This document shows, in pieces, positions 61,964 to 64,000 of a DNA stretch of 64,000 nt. Source of the DNA: Bacteroidaceae bacterium (GTDB lineage Bacteria; Bacteroidota; Bacteroidia; Bacteroidales; Bacteroidaceae); NCBI GenBank assembly GCA_024688885.1, contig JAILDV010000050.1:1-64000 (forward strand), in the 5' to 3' direction. Both the position numbers and the translations under genes were made by a program. A model generated the notes under the pieces. The model had not been told where the DNA came from, searched no databases, and worked only from the letters and a program-made list of their open reading frames with translations. Position 1 is the first letter of the stretch. Each line of letters begins with the position of its first letter.

Positions 61964-62667
61964 GAAGGGAATCTGAACAAACACGAACCAAACCCCTAAT
62001 TATCATTCATCGGACTTATTATTTTCGACCACGAATTAGACGAATTTTACGAATTGGAAGAGCCTTGGCGGCTCTTGGGAAACCATCCGGACGGGGCTTT
62101 CGCCAAGAAAGCAAATAATCCGTTGAATCGGTTAAATCCGTGGTTAAAAAAATATCTCCGTTCAATCCGCTCAATCGTTCCGCAGGAACTTGTCTTAAAA
62201 AACATACCGCCGATGATTCAGCAGAAAAAAATGATGAAAATTGACGTGTTAAAAACTGACCTTCAATGATTTTATTTGACGTGAATCCTCGTCAATATAC
62301 ACGTCAATCTAACATCAATAATTCAATTTAAGTTTGACTTCGTCGAGCTGAAGGTTCGCAAGTTTTATTTTTTTGAAGTTAATGAAGTTACCGAAGTGAG
62401 CGCTTCGCTGAGTTGACTATGCAAAAGTATAAAAAAAGGCTCAAATATCACGCACTCGCCATCAAGAGAACGTTTTTTTATGCTAAATTACCGGTTAACA
62501 TATATATTCCTGTGTTTGCTTTTGGAAAAAACAAAAATTTAACCATGTCAAGAGCATAACCCCCAACCACTTAATGCGGATTTAACCATTTAACACCGAA
62601 GCACATTCTGATGTACGATGAGCGATGTACGATGTACGATGGAGATGAATGATGGAGATGAATGATG
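61964..62667 (+). repeat. 704-bp gene-free gap filled with repeats
   Basis: Between two converging genes. It holds ACGAATTagACGAATTttACGAATT (62031-62056), a ~90-bp block (62134-62224) matching 57661-57776, TTTGACTTCGTCGAGCTGAAGGTTCG (62334) shared with 57613, heptamers GTACGAT GAGCGAT GTACGAT GTACGAT (62613-62640) and a 13-mer GGAGATGAATGAT x2 (62641-62666) ending just before the stop codon of the endonuclease gene. No gene is supported. Confidence 0.75.
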
Positions 62668-63999
62668 TTAGTTTGATAATTCGCTGACAAAAGCAAACTG
62701 CGCATCATATCTTGTTGCTTTTGTCCATTCTTTCTTAGTTGAATTAAGAGCAGATGCATCTAATTCAGCAGATATGTCTATGTCGACTGACAGATACATC
62801 CCAGCCGTATTGACATTCTTATATCTATCTGGTTCTACATCATTAGACAAAGCCACCTTACAATCCCCCTTCACGGCATACAAATGTAGACCATTCGTGT
62901 TGCGATGATGGAACAGTACATATCCAATCGAAGATATATGATCAAGAATCTCCATTGAATCTCTTGTGTACTTGATGCCAATAGCAAGTTTTCCCGAAGG
63001 AAGGAACGTCTTGCTTTTCGTGTCGTAGTTCTCCATCATCACCATGAGGATCCCCTCTTTATCTGTTGCAGGGATAGAGGATCCTTCTGTCTTCCTTGCC
63101 GCTTCGATGATTGGTTCGGGCTTCTCGCCCAATCGGCAAGGCTTCACGATAAAGAACTTCCTCAAATCAGCCAACAACTGCTCATTATTCTCTTCTGGAT
63201 CATCTTTGTCAAGTGCCAATGAGAAAATGGTGTTGTCGGCAAAAGGCGTATAGGTCTTGCCTAACACTTCTTGGAAATGTGTCTTGAAATACTTTTTCGC
63301 ATCCACACCCGGCTTTGCTGCCATAGCATAGAAGTCGTAGTCATCTTGCAACCAATCCTGAATCTCCTCACGGAACTTGTTGCGAATTTTGAGTTTCCAA
63401 CCTTCTTTCTGTGAAGCGTTGTTTCTGGCATATAATGAAAGGACAAAAAGAAAGTTCACGTCATAGTGGAACAACAGCAGCGTGTCACGGTCAAAGAGGC
63501 GATTCTTGAATTGTTCCTTGCGATGGCGATTGTGCTGCCTATCCGTCTTCTCAATACCATCATTGGCATAATTGTAGGCTTCATCCATTTTTGCAGAAAC
63601 AAAGAAGTTCGGAATGATATTGTAGCCCTCTGTCACATCGTCACGAAGTTGTATGCCCGATTGTGGCTTCTCACCACGATTGAAGATGTCAAGATTCCAT
63701 TGGATGACATTCCGAGCGTAGGTGTACTGCTTATAGATAGATTCTGTGCCAAGCGGATGCCCCATCTTGTAATACTTCGAGTCGCCTATGTAGTATGTCT
63801 GGCTCGTTTCGCTCTCAATAAGGCTTTTGGCAGTAAAGAGGTGGTCAACGATTTTGCCATCCTCTTGCTTCTTGTCCATTCCGTCTGGCAAAGGATTGTC
63901 ACCAATCAGTTCATCAATGATGGCTTCAAAGACGATGTGGAAACTCTTCACCAGCAGATACTCCTTCTTCTCCGTATTGACAAATACCTGTCGGGCTTC
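62668..63999 (-). CDS. C-terminal part of a probable restriction endonuclease (LlaJI-like, PD-(D/E)xK)
   Basis: The frame is open to the right edge (…QVFVNTEKKEYLLVKSFH), so the GTG start listed at 63951 is probably internal. The visible 443 residues contain FEAIIDELIGDNPLPDGMDKKQEDGKIVDHLF and TYYIGDSKYYK, the pattern of a PD-(D/E)xK nuclease core as in LlaJI-type restriction enzymes usually paired with an McrB-like GTPase. The C-terminal half has no family I know. Its partner genes would lie outside the window. DNA here is more AT-rich than in the glycan cluster, consistent with transfer. Confidence 0.6.
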   Translation of the reverse strand, partial: EARQVFVNTEKKEYLLVKSFHIVFEAIIDELIGDNPLPDGMDKKQEDGKIVDHLFTAKSLIESETSQTYYIGDSKYYKMGHPLGTESIYKQYTYARNVIQWNLDIFNRGEKPQSGIQLRDDVTEGYNIIPNFFVSAKMDEAYNYANDGIEKTDRQHNRHRKEQFKNRLFDRDTLLLFHYDVNFLFVLSLYARNNASQKEGWKLKIRNKFREEIQDWLQDDYDFYAMAAKPGVDAKKYFKTHFQEVLGKTYTPFADNTIFSLALDKDDPEENNEQLLADLRKFFIVKPCRLGEKPEPIIEAARKTEGSSIPATDKEGILMVMMENYDTKSKTFLPSGKLAIGIKYTRDSMEILDHISSIGYVLFHHRNTNGLHLYAVKGDCKVALSNDVEPDRYKNVNTAGMYLSVDIDISAELDASALNSTKKEWTKATRYDAQFAFVSELSN

Positions 64000-64000
64000 G

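Noticed and set aside
62054-62269. 71-residue plus-strand ORF
   Set aside because: It is made of the dispersed block shared with 57661; the other copy does not keep the frame.
1-64000. tRNA or rRNA genes
   Set aside because: I scanned the gaps for cloverleaf features and GGTTC arms and saw none convincing; a covariance search would be decisive.

Overview
The window looks like a Bacteroidales chromosome, most likely Prevotellaceae. The support is: the genes match typical Bacteroidales families (DUF4956 with a VTC domain, DUF2490, DUF3108, DUF3109, GLUG and T9SS-tail proteins); promoters fit the Bacteroidetes pattern TTTG-N19/20-TAnnTTTG; and classical Shine-Dalgarno sites are mostly absent. 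I saw no tRNA, rRNA, CRISPR array, transposase or phage gene. The exact genus is an inference.

Layout. 1-870: the end of an unrecognised two-gene unit. 1143-4396: two overlapping exported proteins. 4645-9810: a zinc-ribbon/TonB-C-terminal membrane protein followed by a 1326-residue membrane-anchored protein with no family I recognise. 10043-20566: a long co-directional run rimP-nusA-infB-cvpA-sufB-sufC-sufD-ribF-DUF3109 (translation/transcription factors plus Fe-S scaffold assembly), preceded by a canonical promoter and a leader hairpin with a T tract. 20753-22706: a TackOD1-type zinc protein and a stand-alone receiver domain. 22799-24154 (minus): hisS. 24353-34871: sufS, then an envelope-polymer cluster (metallophosphatase, LTA-synthase-like phosphotransferase, three integral membrane acyltransferases, a GT14 and a second glycosyltransferase). 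35061-38725: VTC-domain protein, DUF4956, DUF2490 and a Cthe_2159-like carbohydrate-binding lipoprotein. 38817-52580 (minus): an operon headed by a 3854-residue GLUG/LamG protein, then a lipoprotein, a GLUG protein and a 39-residue ORF absent from the ORF track. 52762-55226 (minus): three small exported proteins. 55546-61963: GT9 transferase, LpxL-like acyltransferase, a XerD-type recombinase, an S41 protease, a small membrane protein and DUF3108. 62668-end (minus): C-terminal part of a probable restriction endonuclease.

The most unusual feature is not a gene. The non-coding spaces, and parts of several coding regions, are filled with short tandem arrays whose unit sequence changes from place to place but whose unit length is almost always 7 bp (AATTATG, AATTCCT, AAACCCT/CAACTCT, CAGCCCT, TTAGTTT, TTTTCAC, AAAGTGA, GATGAAC, GTACGAT and others). 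Some supply start or stop codons, some border promoters, some encode signal peptides, and two composite hexamer-heptamer arrays sit in frame inside neighbouring enzymes. A separate ~75-bp dispersed element with internal palindromes occurs five times, and a 27-bp paired repeat lies upstream of three transcription units.

Functionally, the core region pairs information processing with Fe-S assembly (sufBCD, with sufS 5 kb away). Much of the rest concerns the cell envelope: lipid A-like acylation, heptosyl-like transfer, surface polymer decoration, polyphosphate-type chemistry and very large secreted proteins probably exported by the type IX system. Candidate undescribed systems are the 4645-9810 pair, the 38817-52580 operon, and the length-locked heptamer arrays.
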